The notes under the pieces are model-generated. The model saw nothing but the letters and a program-made list of their open reading frames with translations, made no database searches and had not been told where the DNA came from. Both the position numbers and the translations under genes were made by a program. Source: Motilibacter aurantiacus (GTDB taxonomy: Bacteria; Actinomycetota; Actinomycetes; Motilibacterales; Motilibacteraceae). Taken from it: DNA of 64,000 nucleotides. The stretch lies in NCBI RefSeq assembly GCF_011250645.1, contig NZ_JAANNO010000003.1:124001-188000 (forward strand). The letters are read 5' to 3'. Of the stretch, positions 27,630 through 35,078 are shown piece by piece. Position 1 is the first letter of the stretch; every line of letters begins with the position of its first letter.

Positions 27630-27767
27630 TCGGCGTACGACTCTCGGTGCCTGCTGGGTGGCAGTAGAAGACGCAGAGTGCCTCAACGAATACGACTGGT
27701 TCCTGCGGGGAAGGTCGCACGCGTCGAGACGAGGCGCTCCGCGCCGACGGCTGGAAGGCGGGGGGCG

Positions 27768-28451
27768 ATGGACGTGACGACAGGAGAGGCTCCGGCCGGC
27801 CCGGAGGCGCCGGCCCGGCCCTCGGTGAGCGTGCCCGACGCCGATGTGCCCGACGCCGATGTGCCCGAGCCCGGCGCCCCGATGACGCTGCTCCCGACCG
27901 GCCGGGCGGACCTGCTCACCGGACGCGTCGTCGCCTGGACGCCGGAGCTGGACACCGTCGGGGTCGAGGCGGTGGCCGACCTCAGCCCGCACCCGGTCGA
28001 GTCCGTCTGCGGGGAGAAGGTCTGGGCCAGCGTGCGCACCGCCGGGACCAACAGCCTGCTCGCCCTCAGCGCCGAGGCCCGCCCGAGCGGCCATCCCCAC
28101 CACGTACGCCTGGCCGGGCGGGTGCTCGCTCGGGAGCCGCGGCGGGACGCCGTCCGGGCGCCGGCCCAGCTGCACGTGACGCTCAGCGGGCGCGGGTCCT
28201 TTCCCGAGTGTGCGGGCCACACCCTGGACGTTTCGCGGTCCGGCTGCCGGGTGGTGCTCGACCTCACCGACCAGCTGCGCGCGGGGCAGTCGGTGAGCGC
28301 GGCCATCACCGTGCACGGAGCGGAGTTCACGATCTCGTCCCGGGTCGAGCGGGTCGAGCCCTCGGGGCGCGTCGTGGCCCTGCGCTTCCTGGACCTGCCG
28401 ATCGAGCTCGCCGACGTCCTGGACCGGCTGGCCTTCGAGTCGCTCGGCTGA
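27768..28451 (+). CDS. PilZ domain c-di-GMP-binding protein
   Basis: 227 residues. A YcgR-like N-terminal barrel (about 40-120) is followed by PilZ (about 120-225) with the ligand motif REPRRDAVRAP (RxxxR) and LDVSRSGCRV (D/NxSxxG). Both c-di-GMP contacts are therefore kept. The N-terminus carries two copies of a 15-base repeat giving VPDADVPDADVPE. No membrane segment is present, so it is a soluble effector. Together with the EAL gene at 5.7 kb it points to c-di-GMP control. ATG 27768 follows GGAAGGCGGGGG. Confidence 0.85.
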   Translation: MDVTTGEAPAGPEAPARPSVSVPDADVPDADVPEPGAPMTLLPTGRADLLTGRVVAWTPELDTVGVEAVADLSPHPVESVCGEKVWASVRTAGTNSLLALSAEARPSGHPHHVRLAGRVLAREPRRDAVRAPAQLHVTLSGRGSFPECAGHTLDVSRSGCRVVLDLTDQLRAGQSVSAAITVHGAEFTISSRVERVEPSGRVVALRFLDLPIELADVLDRLAFESLG

Positions 28452-28461
28452 GCCCGGGAAC

Positions 28462-28494
28462 GGCCTCGCCCGGCGCGCGACCGGGCGAGGCCGG
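28462..28494. terminator. bidirectional hairpin between the PilZ and VOC genes
   Basis: CGGCCTCGCCCGG and its exact complement make a 13-pair stem around a seven-base loop. The two genes converge here, so it can serve both. Confidence 0.8.
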
Positions 28495-28566
28495 GGCCGT
28501 CCCGGCGCGATCGGCGACGGCCCACAGGACAGAGCGGCAAGCGCGGCTGCACGTACAACGTCTTCC

Positions 28567-28950
28567 TCAGCGCAGGTCGCGGCGGAGCGGATGGTCGGCC
28601 GGCACCTCGACGAGCACGATCTGCACGCCGTCCGGGTCCGCCACCCACATCTCGACCAGGCCCCAGGGCTCCAGCCGGGGCGCACGGAGCACCTCCACCC
28701 CCGCGGCCACGAGCCGCTCGTGCTCGCCGTGGACGTCGCGCACCTGCAGCCACACGCTCATCCCGGCGGGCGGCTGCGTGCCCCTGCCGGACACCTCGAG
28801 CAGCGACTGGCCCGCGAAGTAGACGACGCCGGGATCGTCGGGGGGCCCGAACTCGCGGGAGACGGCGAGCCCGAGCACGTCGCCGTAGAAGGCCCGGGTG
28901 CGCGCGGGGTCGGTGGGGCGGAGCAGGATCCGGCTGCTGAGCACGTCCAT
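28567..28950 (-). CDS. VOC (glyoxalase/bleomycin-resistance) family protein
   Basis: 127 residues with the two beta-alpha-beta-beta-beta repeats of the VOC fold: ILLRPTDPARTRAFYGDVLG at the start and VEMWVADPDGVQIVLVEV near the end. The Glu/His metal ligands are only partly evident, so the reaction is uncertain (dioxygenase, isomerase or binding protein). It is a single gene, convergent with the PilZ gene. Confidence 0.85.
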   Translation of the reverse strand: MDVLSSRILLRPTDPARTRAFYGDVLGLAVSREFGPPDDPGVVYFAGQSLLEVSGRGTQPPAGMSVWLQVRDVHGEHERLVAAGVEVLRAPRLEPWGLVEMWVADPDGVQIVLVEVPADHPLRRDLR

Positions 28951-28994
28951 GCCGCCATCGTCGCGCGCCCTGCGCGCTGTCCGTGGCGCGGCGG

Positions 28995-29246
28995 CTAGCG
29001 CGCCGCGTTCCCCACGAGCACGTCGCCGCGGGCGGAGCGGTCGAGCGCACGCAGCTGGTCCGCGCGCGCGAGCGCCTCCTCCGCGAGCTCGAACGCGACC
29101 GCGGCAGCGGCGGCGTAGCGCTCGGACATGTCACCGACCGTCGTGGCAGCCATCTGCCGCAGCGCCTCCCCCTGTCGCTCGAGCCGCGTGGCTTCGAGCT
29201 CGACAACGTCGGCACGGCGAGCACAGGCCTCGTCTCTGGACCCCAT
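28995..29246 (-). CDS. small helical hypothetical protein
   Basis: 83 residues, almost all predicted helix: RRADVVELEATRLERQGEAL, then YAAAAAVAFELAEEALARAD. There is no signal or membrane segment. I know no function. The ATG lies 65 bases downstream of the inverted repeat at 29311. Confidence 0.55.
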   Translation of the reverse strand: MGSRDEACARRADVVELEATRLERQGEALRQMAATTVGDMSERYAAAAAVAFELAEEALARADQLRALDRSARGDVLVGNAAR

Positions 29247-29310
29247 GCGCGGGACCGTACCCCGTACGCAGCGTGCTCAGACCAACACGAAGGGGTGATT
29301 GAGGGAACTT

Positions 29311-29335
29311 TGCCGACACGCGACGAATGTCGGCA
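29311..29335. repeat. inverted repeat between two minus-strand small genes
   Basis: TGCCGACA and TGTCGGCA are separated by nine bases, with short A/T flanks. It lies between the 121-residue gene (upstream) and the 83-residue gene (downstream), so it could be a terminator for the first or an operator for the second. Confidence 0.55.
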
Positions 29336-29377
29336 TTGGTGGAGCGAAACCCTCCTGCAGCCGGAACGGCCTTCGGC

Positions 29378-29743
29378 TCAGTGCTCCAGCAGCCGGAACT
29401 CCCCCGGCGGCACCTCGACGTCCTCGATCTGCCCGGGCATCAGGTACTTGGGCGGCGCCCAGCTGACCCGTACGCGGTCGTGCCGCACCTCGACCAGCCA
29501 GCAGGCCTCCCACTCGGTCCCCGGCCGGCGCACCTCCCACTGCTCCGCGAGCGCGGCGAGGCCGTGCGCCCGCACGTACGCCTCGGCTTCCCCGCGCGAG
29601 GGCAGCGCGCCCGCCAGGGCGCCGCCGAACACCGCCCGCGGCCGCCAGCCGCCGTCGACGGGCTCGACGCGCCCGAGGAGCTCACCGTCCTCGGGGCGGA
29701 CGACGCCATGGGCGTGCTGAGTGAGCGGCCGATCCGTGGACAT
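29378..29743 (-). CDS. conserved hypothetical protein
   Basis: 121 residues: RPEDGELLGRVEPVDGGWRP, PSRGEAEAYVRAHGLAAL, WEACWLVEVRHDRVRVSWAP and PGEFRLLEH. It looks like a small beta-rich cytoplasmic protein. I do not recognise a function. It is divergent from the Spo0M gene with 158 bases between. Confidence 0.65.
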   Translation of the reverse strand: MSTDRPLTQHAHGVVRPEDGELLGRVEPVDGGWRPRAVFGGALAGALPSRGEAEAYVRAHGLAALAEQWEVRRPGTEWEACWLVEVRHDRVRVSWAPPKYLMPGQIEDVEVPPGEFRLLEH

Positions 29744-29901
29744 GGCTCCACCGTAGGAAGCCGGGCCGCTGAGCAGCTACTGCAATTCGCGCAGCGTGCA
29801 TCCCTGAACTGTCTCGACCCCATGTATCAGCGGCGCCACGCCCGTCTCCGTAGCCTGGCCGGGCCTGCCCGTCGCAACCCGCTCGCCCCCAAGGAGACGT
29901 C

Positions 29902-30681
29902 ATGGCTTTCCGCAAGTTCCTCGCCCGGCTCGGCGCCGGCTCCGCGTCCGTCGAGACGACCCTGGAGTTCGCGACCGGTACGCCTGGAGGCGCGCTGCCC
30001 GGGCGGGTCGAGGTCGTCGGCGGAGAGGTCGAGCAGCAGGTCGAGCGGGTCGTCGTCGCGCTCGAGGCCCTCGTCGAGGTGGAGTCCGGCGACTCCGAGT
30101 GGAAGGAGACGATCGCGTTCGGCGAGACGCAGGTCTCCGGCGGCATGACGGTGGCCCCCGGCCAGCGCCTCACGCTGTCCTTCTCGCTGCCCGTCCCGTG
30201 GGAGGCGCCGCTCACCTCCATCGGTGGCTGGCGGCTGCACGGCATGAAGGTCGGGGTGCGCACGCGCCTGTCGATCGCCGGTGCCGTGGACCCGGGTGAC
30301 ACCGACCCCATCGACGTCGTCCCGACCCCCGCCCAGGCCACGGTCCTGGAGGCCCTGGCCTCACTCGGCTTCCGCTTCAAGAGCGCTGACGTGGAGAAGG
30401 GCCGGATCCCCGGCTCCACGATGCCGTTCTACCAGGAACTGGAGTTCGCGCCCGCTCCGCAGTACGCCGGCCGGATCAACGAGCTGGAGGTCACCTTCCT
30501 CACGAGCGCGACAGGGCTGGACGTCGTCCTCGAGGCCGACCGTCGCGGCGGGCTTATCAGCTCCGGCTCGGACTCGGTGAGCCGGGTTCGGCTCGGGCAC
30601 GGGGACCTCGACACCCGGTCGGTCGCGCAGGTGCTGGACGGAGCCGTGCAGCAGCTCGGCGCGCGTCGCGGCTGGTTCTGA
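29902..30681 (+). CDS. Spo0M-like (SpoOM) protein
   Basis: 259 residues of the arrestin-like Spo0M fold. It begins FRKFLARLGAGSASVETTL, then PGRVEVVGGEVEQQVERVVV, with FSLPVPWEAPLT in the middle. The C-terminal half starts near DVVPTPAQATVLEALASLG. In Bacillus this protein modulates sporulation; in actinobacteria it is widespread with an unclear, probably cytoskeletal or stress-linked role. ATG follows AAGGAGACGTC. It is a single gene with a palindrome after it. Confidence 0.9.
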   Translation: MAFRKFLARLGAGSASVETTLEFATGTPGGALPGRVEVVGGEVEQQVERVVVALEALVEVESGDSEWKETIAFGETQVSGGMTVAPGQRLTLSFSLPVPWEAPLTSIGGWRLHGMKVGVRTRLSIAGAVDPGDTDPIDVVPTPAQATVLEALASLGFRFKSADVEKGRIPGSTMPFYQELEFAPAPQYAGRINELEVTFLTSATGLDVVLEADRRGGLISSGSDSVSRVRLGHGDLDTRSVAQVLDGAVQQLGARRGWF

Positions 30682-30706
30682 GCCGAGCGCGCGGCCGCTG
30701 CCGCCT

Positions 30707-30722
30707 CGGGGAGCGCTCCCCG
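30707..30722 (+). terminator. palindrome and G-run after spo0M
   Basis: CGGGGAGCGCTCCCCG is a perfect 16-base palindrome 25 bases past the stop, followed by a run of nine G (30722-30730). It is a probable terminator of the spo0M transcript. Confidence 0.5.
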
Positions 30723-30814
30723 GGGGGGGGCCGCGGCTCGTGAGCTTGGCGGGCGGGTCGGGCTGCACCGCACGATGCCGGGATGGCAGAGTCGGGCTGC
30801 GGCGCACGCCGCCG

Positions 30815-30888
30815 GGGGCGGTAGCTCAGCCGGTCAGAGCAGGGGACTCATAATCCCTGGGTCGTGGGTTCGAGCCCCACCCGCCCCA
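30815..30888 (+). tRNA. tRNA-Met (anticodon CAT, elongator type)
   Basis: 74 bases form a full cloverleaf: acceptor GGGGCGG/CCGCCCC, D stem GCTC/GAGC, anticodon loop CTCATAA, T arm GTGGG-TTCGAGC-CCCAC and discriminator A. CCA is not encoded. CAT could also be tRNA-Ile2 with a modified C34, but the overall form (ACTCATAATCCC) is that of the elongator methionine tRNA. Confidence 0.9.
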
Positions 30889-30986
30889 CCCATGGCTCGG
30901 CCGGGCCCTTCCGCCACAAGGTGTCGACCGCGTTACTTCTGCGCCGAACTCCTGCACGATCGGCGCGCAGCGGCCGACGATGAAGC

Positions 30987-31307
30987 ATGGCCAAGGACCC
31001 GTACGCAGACGCCCCGGTGGTCGCGACGATCGCGGCCCGCCTCGCCGAGGACCGGCGGATGACGCTGGACGAGCACGACCGGCTGATGGTCGAGATGTTC
31101 GCGCAGGCACAGCGGGCCCTGGAGCCGCTGGCCTTCCACGCCTTCGTGGCCTGCTCCTACGCCGTCCGCCGGGGCCTGGCCACCGACGAGGAGCTCGACG
31201 CGCTCGGGGGCGACCCGTACGTCGTGCTCTTCGAGCTCGAGCGGCGGGGCGTCCTGCAGCAGCTCGCCGACACGCTGGCGCAGATCCCCCGCCCGCGCCG
31301 GGGCTGA
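30987..31307 (+). CDS. small hypothetical protein
   Basis: 106 residues, mainly helical: KDPYADAPVVATIAARLAED, DEHDRLMVEMFAQAQRALEP, FVACSYAVRRGLATDEELDA, then PRPRRG at the end. No signal peptide or transmembrane helix. No function known to me. It lies 98 bases after the tRNA. Confidence 0.6.
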   Translation: MAKDPYADAPVVATIAARLAEDRRMTLDEHDRLMVEMFAQAQRALEPLAFHAFVACSYAVRRGLATDEELDALGGDPYVVLFELERRGVLQQLADTLAQIPRPRRG

Positions 31308-31328
31308 CCGCGCGCGGCGAGCTGCAGG

Positions 31329-31820
31329 TCAGGAGAGCGGCAGCCGGCGCGCCACGACCACGGCGGTGCCGGCGCCGTCCTCGCCGAGCTCGCCGGCCCA
31401 CTCCCGTACGAGTGCGTCGGGGTCGATGCAGTCGCCCAGGACCAGCGGGAACCGCGCGACCGACTCGAGCGGGAGTGCCTCGAGGAACGACGCGGAGAAG
31501 GCTGCGATGACGCCGCCGGGCTCGAGCACGTCCTCGGCCGCGGACGTGCCGCCGATCACCGGGAGGGGCGCGACCAGGCCCTGGCGGACGACGAGGGCCG
31601 ACGGCGCGGCGCTGCAGGAGATGTCGATCCGGCCGTCCCCCCACAGCCGCAGGACCACCTTGGACCCGGCGGGCTGACCGTCGTGCAGGATGACCTGCAC
31701 CCGGTCCGCGGCGCACGTGCTGACCACGCGGCCACCGCCGCTGGAGCCCGCGCCGACCTGCCAGCCGAGCGCCGGTGGCGCGACGGCCACCAGGCCGGGC
31801 CGCACCCCGAGCGTGGTCAC
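31329..31820 (-). CDS. hypothetical protein coupled to a STAS gene
   Basis: 163 residues: VTTLGVRPGLVAVAPPALGW, KVVLRLWGDGRIDISCSAA, APLPVIGGTSAAEDVLEPGG, FSASFLEALPLESVARF and a C-terminal VREWAGELGEDGAGTAVVVA. It has no recognisable PP2C, kinase or membrane signature. The GTG overlaps the STAS stop (GTGA), so it is translationally coupled and probably acts with the STAS protein, perhaps as a regulator of partner switching. That role is inference. Confidence 0.65.
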   Translation of the reverse strand: MTTLGVRPGLVAVAPPALGWQVGAGSSGGGRVVSTCAADRVQVILHDGQPAGSKVVLRLWGDGRIDISCSAAPSALVVRQGLVAPLPVIGGTSAAEDVLEPGGVIAAFSASFLEALPLESVARFPLVLGDCIDPDALVREWAGELGEDGAGTAVVVARRLPLS

Positions 31821-32164
31821 CGCCGCCACCCGCCCTGCCGGTCCCGCACGTGGAACACCCGCCAGAGCCCGGTGCGGTATAGCAGCTCGACGACGCCGGG
31901 CTCGCAGCCGACCAGCTCGACGCGGCCGCCGCGCACGCGGCACAGCCGGTGCACGCCGAGCAGGCTCGACACGACGTCGGAGGAGAGGGTGGGAACGTCC
32001 CGCACGTCGACGACGACCGTCCGTGCACCGGAGAGCACCGCGTCGCGCAGCTCCCAGCGCAGCTGGCTCAGCCCGTCCGCCGGGTCGAGCTCGGAGAGGA
32101 CGACGGTCACGGTGTCGTTCGCGGACGAGGTCGTCGGGCGCTCGGTCTGGACGGTGTCGATCAC
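31817..32164 (-). CDS. STAS-domain anti-sigma-factor-antagonist-like protein
   Basis: 115 residues from GTG 32164 with AGGAG six bases upstream. The STAS core is VTVVLSELDPADGLSQLRWE, ARTVVVDVRDVPTLSSDVVS (phosphorylatable Ser region) and RVRGGRVELVGCEPGV. Such proteins bind an anti-sigma kinase when unphosphorylated. No kinase or sigma gene is adjacent; the one at 47.9 kb is a group-2 type. It is divergent from the response regulator. Confidence 0.85.
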   Translation of the reverse strand: MIDTVQTERPTTSSANDTVTVVLSELDPADGLSQLRWELRDAVLSGARTVVVDVRDVPTLSSDVVSSLLGVHRLCRVRGGRVELVGCEPGVVELLYRTGLWRVFHVRDRQGGWRR

Positions 32165-32296
32165 GTCGTGCTCCTTGCTACGTTCCCGCGACGCCACCTC
32201 TACGCCCGGCCGGCGCCACGGTCTGGTGCGGTTGCTGCCCACAGCCTGCGTCGGCTTCCTTGCGGTAGATAGGCCAGCCATGTTGCGGTCGTATGA

Positions 32297-32333
32297 CTAG
32301 TCCCGACGGGCGGGCGTAACACAAGGGGACTAG
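32297..32333. promoter_or_regulatory. inverted repeat in the divergent STAS/response-regulator region
   Basis: CTAGTCCC and GGGACTAG are separated by 21 bases, 25 to 61 bases before the response regulator start. This is a possible operator or autoregulatory site. Confidence 0.4.
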
Positions 32334-32357
32334 CCCGAGGCGTGCGAGCATGGCCCC

Positions 32358-33071
32358 GTGGGCGAGCGCATCCTGGTCGTGGAGGACGATGACCGCATCC
32401 GGGCGATGCTCCGGCTCGCGCTCGAGGACGAGGGCTACGAGGTCGACGAGGCCCCGAGCGGCGAGGCGGGCGTCGAGGCGATGCGGGCGGTCGCCGCCGA
32501 CTTCATGATCGTCGACGTGATGCTCGGCGGCATGGACGGCTACGAGTGCATCCGTCAGGTACGCCGGTTCAGCGCCGTCCCGATCGTGGTCGTCAGCGCG
32601 CGCTCGGACACTCACGACGTGGTCGCGGGGCTGGAGGCAGGCGCCGACGACTACGTGACCAAGCCGTTCCAGATCAAGGAGATCACCGCCCGGCTGCGCG
32701 CCCTGCGCCGCCGGGTCAAGCGCGGCGCCGAGCCCGTCGAGGAGCTGGGCAGCGACGAGGTCGTCCTGGACAGCGGACCGGAGGGTGACCTGGTCCTCTC
32801 GGTCGCTAGCGGCACGGTCCGGCGCGGCAGCGAGGAGATCCACCTGACGCTCACCGAGTTCCGCCTGCTCTGCGAGCTGGCGGCCGAGCGCGGGCGCATC
32901 CTCAGCCGCACCGCGCTGCTGGACAAGGTGTGGGACCACGGCTTCCACGGCGACGAGCGCATCGTGGACGTCCACGTCCGCCGGCTGCGCACGAAGATCG
33001 AGCCCGACCCCAGCGAGCCGCGCGTCGTCGTGACGGTCCGGGGGCTCGGGTACCGCCTCGACCGCCGGTGA
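32358..33071 (+). CDS. OmpR-family response regulator, CseB-like
   Basis: 237 residues. Receiver: VVEDDDR, Asp 53 in MIVDVMLGGMDGYE, VVVSARSD and GADDYVTKPFQIKE. Winged helix from about 155: LTLTEFRLLCELAAERGRIL and DERIVDVHVRRLRTKI. The receiver closely follows Streptomyces CseB (VSARxDxxDVVAGLEAGADDYV). CseB activates the envelope-stress sigma factor sigE; no sigE is in this window. GTG start. Its stop overlaps the kinase start (GTGA). Confidence 0.9.
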   Translation: MGERILVVEDDDRIRAMLRLALEDEGYEVDEAPSGEAGVEAMRAVAADFMIVDVMLGGMDGYECIRQVRRFSAVPIVVVSARSDTHDVVAGLEAGADDYVTKPFQIKEITARLRALRRRVKRGAEPVEELGSDEVVLDSGPEGDLVLSVASGTVRRGSEEIHLTLTEFRLLCELAAERGRILSRTALLDKVWDHGFHGDERIVDVHVRRLRTKIEPDPSEPRVVVTVRGLGYRLDRR

Positions 33072-34465
33072 GAGGCCTCTGGCACGCCCTCCTGCGGGGC
33101 AGCCTGCGGCGACGGGTCGCCCTCGCGTTCACGCTCGGCGGGCTGGCGGTCTGTGCGCTGTTCGCCCTGCTGTCGTACTCGGTGACCCGCAGCTACCTGC
33201 TCGAGCAACGAGAGCGGACCGTGCTCCGCCAGGCGTACCTCGACGCGAGCCTGCTCCGGGCGCAGCTCAGCGCCTCCGGCACCAGCCCGGCCGACGCCCT
33301 CGCGGCCCTCGCCCCGCAGCGCACGGGAGCGGTGCTCGTCGCGCAGGGCGGGGAGTGGTTCTCCTCGTCGCTGGAGATCGGGTCGGACGTCGTGCCCGCG
33401 ACCCTGCAGCGGGCGGCCGGCGAGGGTACGCCGGCGCTGATGCGCGCCGACGTGCTCGGCACCCCGTCGCTGCTCGTCGCGATCCCCGTGCCCGCCGTCG
33501 AGGCCGTCGTCTACGAGGTGTCGCCGCTCGCGGAGCTGCAGACGACGCTGCGCACCCTCGCCGTCGTCCTGGGGGCGGGGGCGGCCGCCGCGACACTGCT
33601 GGCCGCGGTGCTCGGGCTGCGCGCGAGCCGCGCGGTGCTGCGCCCGCTCGACCCGATGGCGGGCACCGCCGCGGCGATCGCGAGCGGTGAGCTGTCCCGG
33701 CGCCTGCCCCGTACCGACGACCCGGACCTCGCCACCATCGTGGGTAGCTTCAACAGCATGGTCGACGCGCTGCAGCAGCGGATCGAGCGCGACACCCGGT
33801 TCGCCGCGGACGTGAGCCACGAGCTGCGCTCGCCGCTGACCACGCTCGTGGGCAGCGTCGACGTGCTCGGGACCTACCGCGACCAGCTCCCCGCGCGCTC
33901 GGTGCGCGCGCTCGACCTCGTGACCGCCGAGCTCGACCGGCTGCGTCGCCTGCTCGAGGACCTCATCGAGCTGTCCCGCGCGGACCCCGAGGCCGTGCGC
34001 AAGGCCGCCCGGCCGCTCGACCTGCACGAGCTCGCCGCCGCCGCGCTCACCGACACCGGGCATACTGCCGCACTCCTTCACCCGGACGCGGGCCCGCACG
34101 TGGTCGAGGGCGACCCCCGCGCGCTGCGCGGCGTCGTGACGAACCTGCTGCACAACGCCGAGCACCACGGCGGCGGAGTGGCCGCCGTCCTGCTCGAGAA
34201 GACGTACGACCGCGTCGTGCTGACCGTCGACGACGACGGCCCGGGCGTCCCGGTCCCCGATCGAGAGCGGGTCTTCGAGCGCTTCGCCACCCTCGGTGGG
34301 GCCCGCGGCTCCGCGTCCAGCACCGGCCTGGGGCTCGCGCTCGTGCGCGAGACGGTCGAGGCCCACGGCGGGGCCGTGTGGTGCGCCGGCCGGCCCGAGG
34401 GCGGCGCCCGCTTCGTCGTCTCCCTGCCGGCCGCCGGCGCCGTATGCACCGAGGCGGCGCCGTGA
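33068..34465 (+). CDS. sensor histidine kinase, CseC-like
   Basis: 465 residues. Helix 1 is at about 18-40 (ALAFTLGGLAVCALFALL), an extracytoplasmic sensor of about 115 residues follows, and helix 2 is at 163-185 (LAVVLGAGAAAATLLAAVLG). Then come HAMP, His 251 in ADVSHELRSPLTTLVGSV, N-box TNLLHNAEHHGGG, G1 DDGPGVP, FERFATLG and G2 STGLGLALV. It is a complete kinase. The gene overlaps both neighbours by GTGA, so the three form one operon. Confidence 0.9.
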   Translation: MRGLWHALLRGSLRRRVALAFTLGGLAVCALFALLSYSVTRSYLLEQRERTVLRQAYLDASLLRAQLSASGTSPADALAALAPQRTGAVLVAQGGEWFSSSLEIGSDVVPATLQRAAGEGTPALMRADVLGTPSLLVAIPVPAVEAVVYEVSPLAELQTTLRTLAVVLGAGAAAATLLAAVLGLRASRAVLRPLDPMAGTAAAIASGELSRRLPRTDDPDLATIVGSFNSMVDALQQRIERDTRFAADVSHELRSPLTTLVGSVDVLGTYRDQLPARSVRALDLVTAELDRLRRLLEDLIELSRADPEAVRKAARPLDLHELAAAALTDTGHTAALLHPDAGPHVVEGDPRALRGVVTNLLHNAEHHGGGVAAVLLEKTYDRVVLTVDDDGPGVPVPDRERVFERFATLGGARGSASSTGLGLALVRETVEAHGGAVWCAGRPEGGARFVVSLPAAGAVCTEAAP

Positions 34466-35070
34466 ACCGCCGCACGGTGCTGAAGCTCCTCGCCGCCGGC
34501 CTGGTCCCGCCCGGGCTGTCCGGGTGCACGCTGAGCTCGGGTGGCGGGCTGGAGCGCATCCCCGCCGAGGAGGTGCCCTACGGCCTGCTCGAGGCCACGC
34601 CGTCCACGTCGGACGGCGAGCGGGCCGCCAGTGCCGCTCCCGGCCGCCCGCGGGTCTTCTTCCTCAACGACGAGACGCTCGTGGGGGTGCCCCTCGTCCC
34701 CGCGGACCGCGACACCCGCGCGGTCCTCGAGCAGGTCATCGGCTCCCTGCAGACGGGGCCGGACGAGGCGGCCCAGGCCCGCGGCCTGACGACCGCGCTG
34801 CCGCCGTCGCTCACCCTCACGGTCCTCGACGTCATCGAGGGCGTCGCGACGATCGACATCGGCGGCGAGTCCAACGGCGTGTCCACCCAGCAGAACACCT
34901 TCGCCGTCGGGCAGGTGGTGCTGACGGCTACCTCGGTCTCCGGCGTCTCCGGCGTGATGCTCGCCCGCAACGGCGACCCGATCCAGGCCCCCGTGGAGGA
35001 CGGGGCGCTGACCTGGCGGCCGCTCGTCGCGTCGGACTTCGCGGCCCTCCGGCGACCTCGGGTTCCCTGA
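34462..35070 (+). CDS. GerMN-domain lipoprotein, CseA/LpqB-like
   Basis: 202 residues. The N-terminus NRRTVLKLLAAGLVPPGLSGC has a twin-arginine-like pair and a lipobox ending at Cys 22. The body (about 60-190) is a single GerMN fold with PRVFFLNDETLVGVPLVPAD, VLEQVIGSLQTGPDE and VATIDIGGE. In Streptomyces the lipoprotein CseA dampens the CseBC response. Here it is last instead of first in the operon. It is presumably anchored on the outer face of the membrane and signals to the kinase. Confidence 0.88.
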   Translation: MNRRTVLKLLAAGLVPPGLSGCTLSSGGGLERIPAEEVPYGLLEATPSTSDGERAASAAPGRPRVFFLNDETLVGVPLVPADRDTRAVLEQVIGSLQTGPDEAAQARGLTTALPPSLTLTVLDVIEGVATIDIGGESNGVSTQQNTFAVGQVVLTATSVSGVSGVMLARNGDPIQAPVEDGALTWRPLVASDFAALRRPRVP

Positions 35071-35078
35071 AGGCCGAG

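Noticed and set aside
30722-30730. A phase-variable G-run
   Set aside because: It lies between genes after a terminator, not in a coding region or between promoter elements of a recognised gene.
30815-30888. tRNA-Ile2 as the identity of the CAT tRNA
   Set aside because: The anticodon arm and overall form match the elongator methionine tRNA better, though the base sequence alone cannot exclude it.
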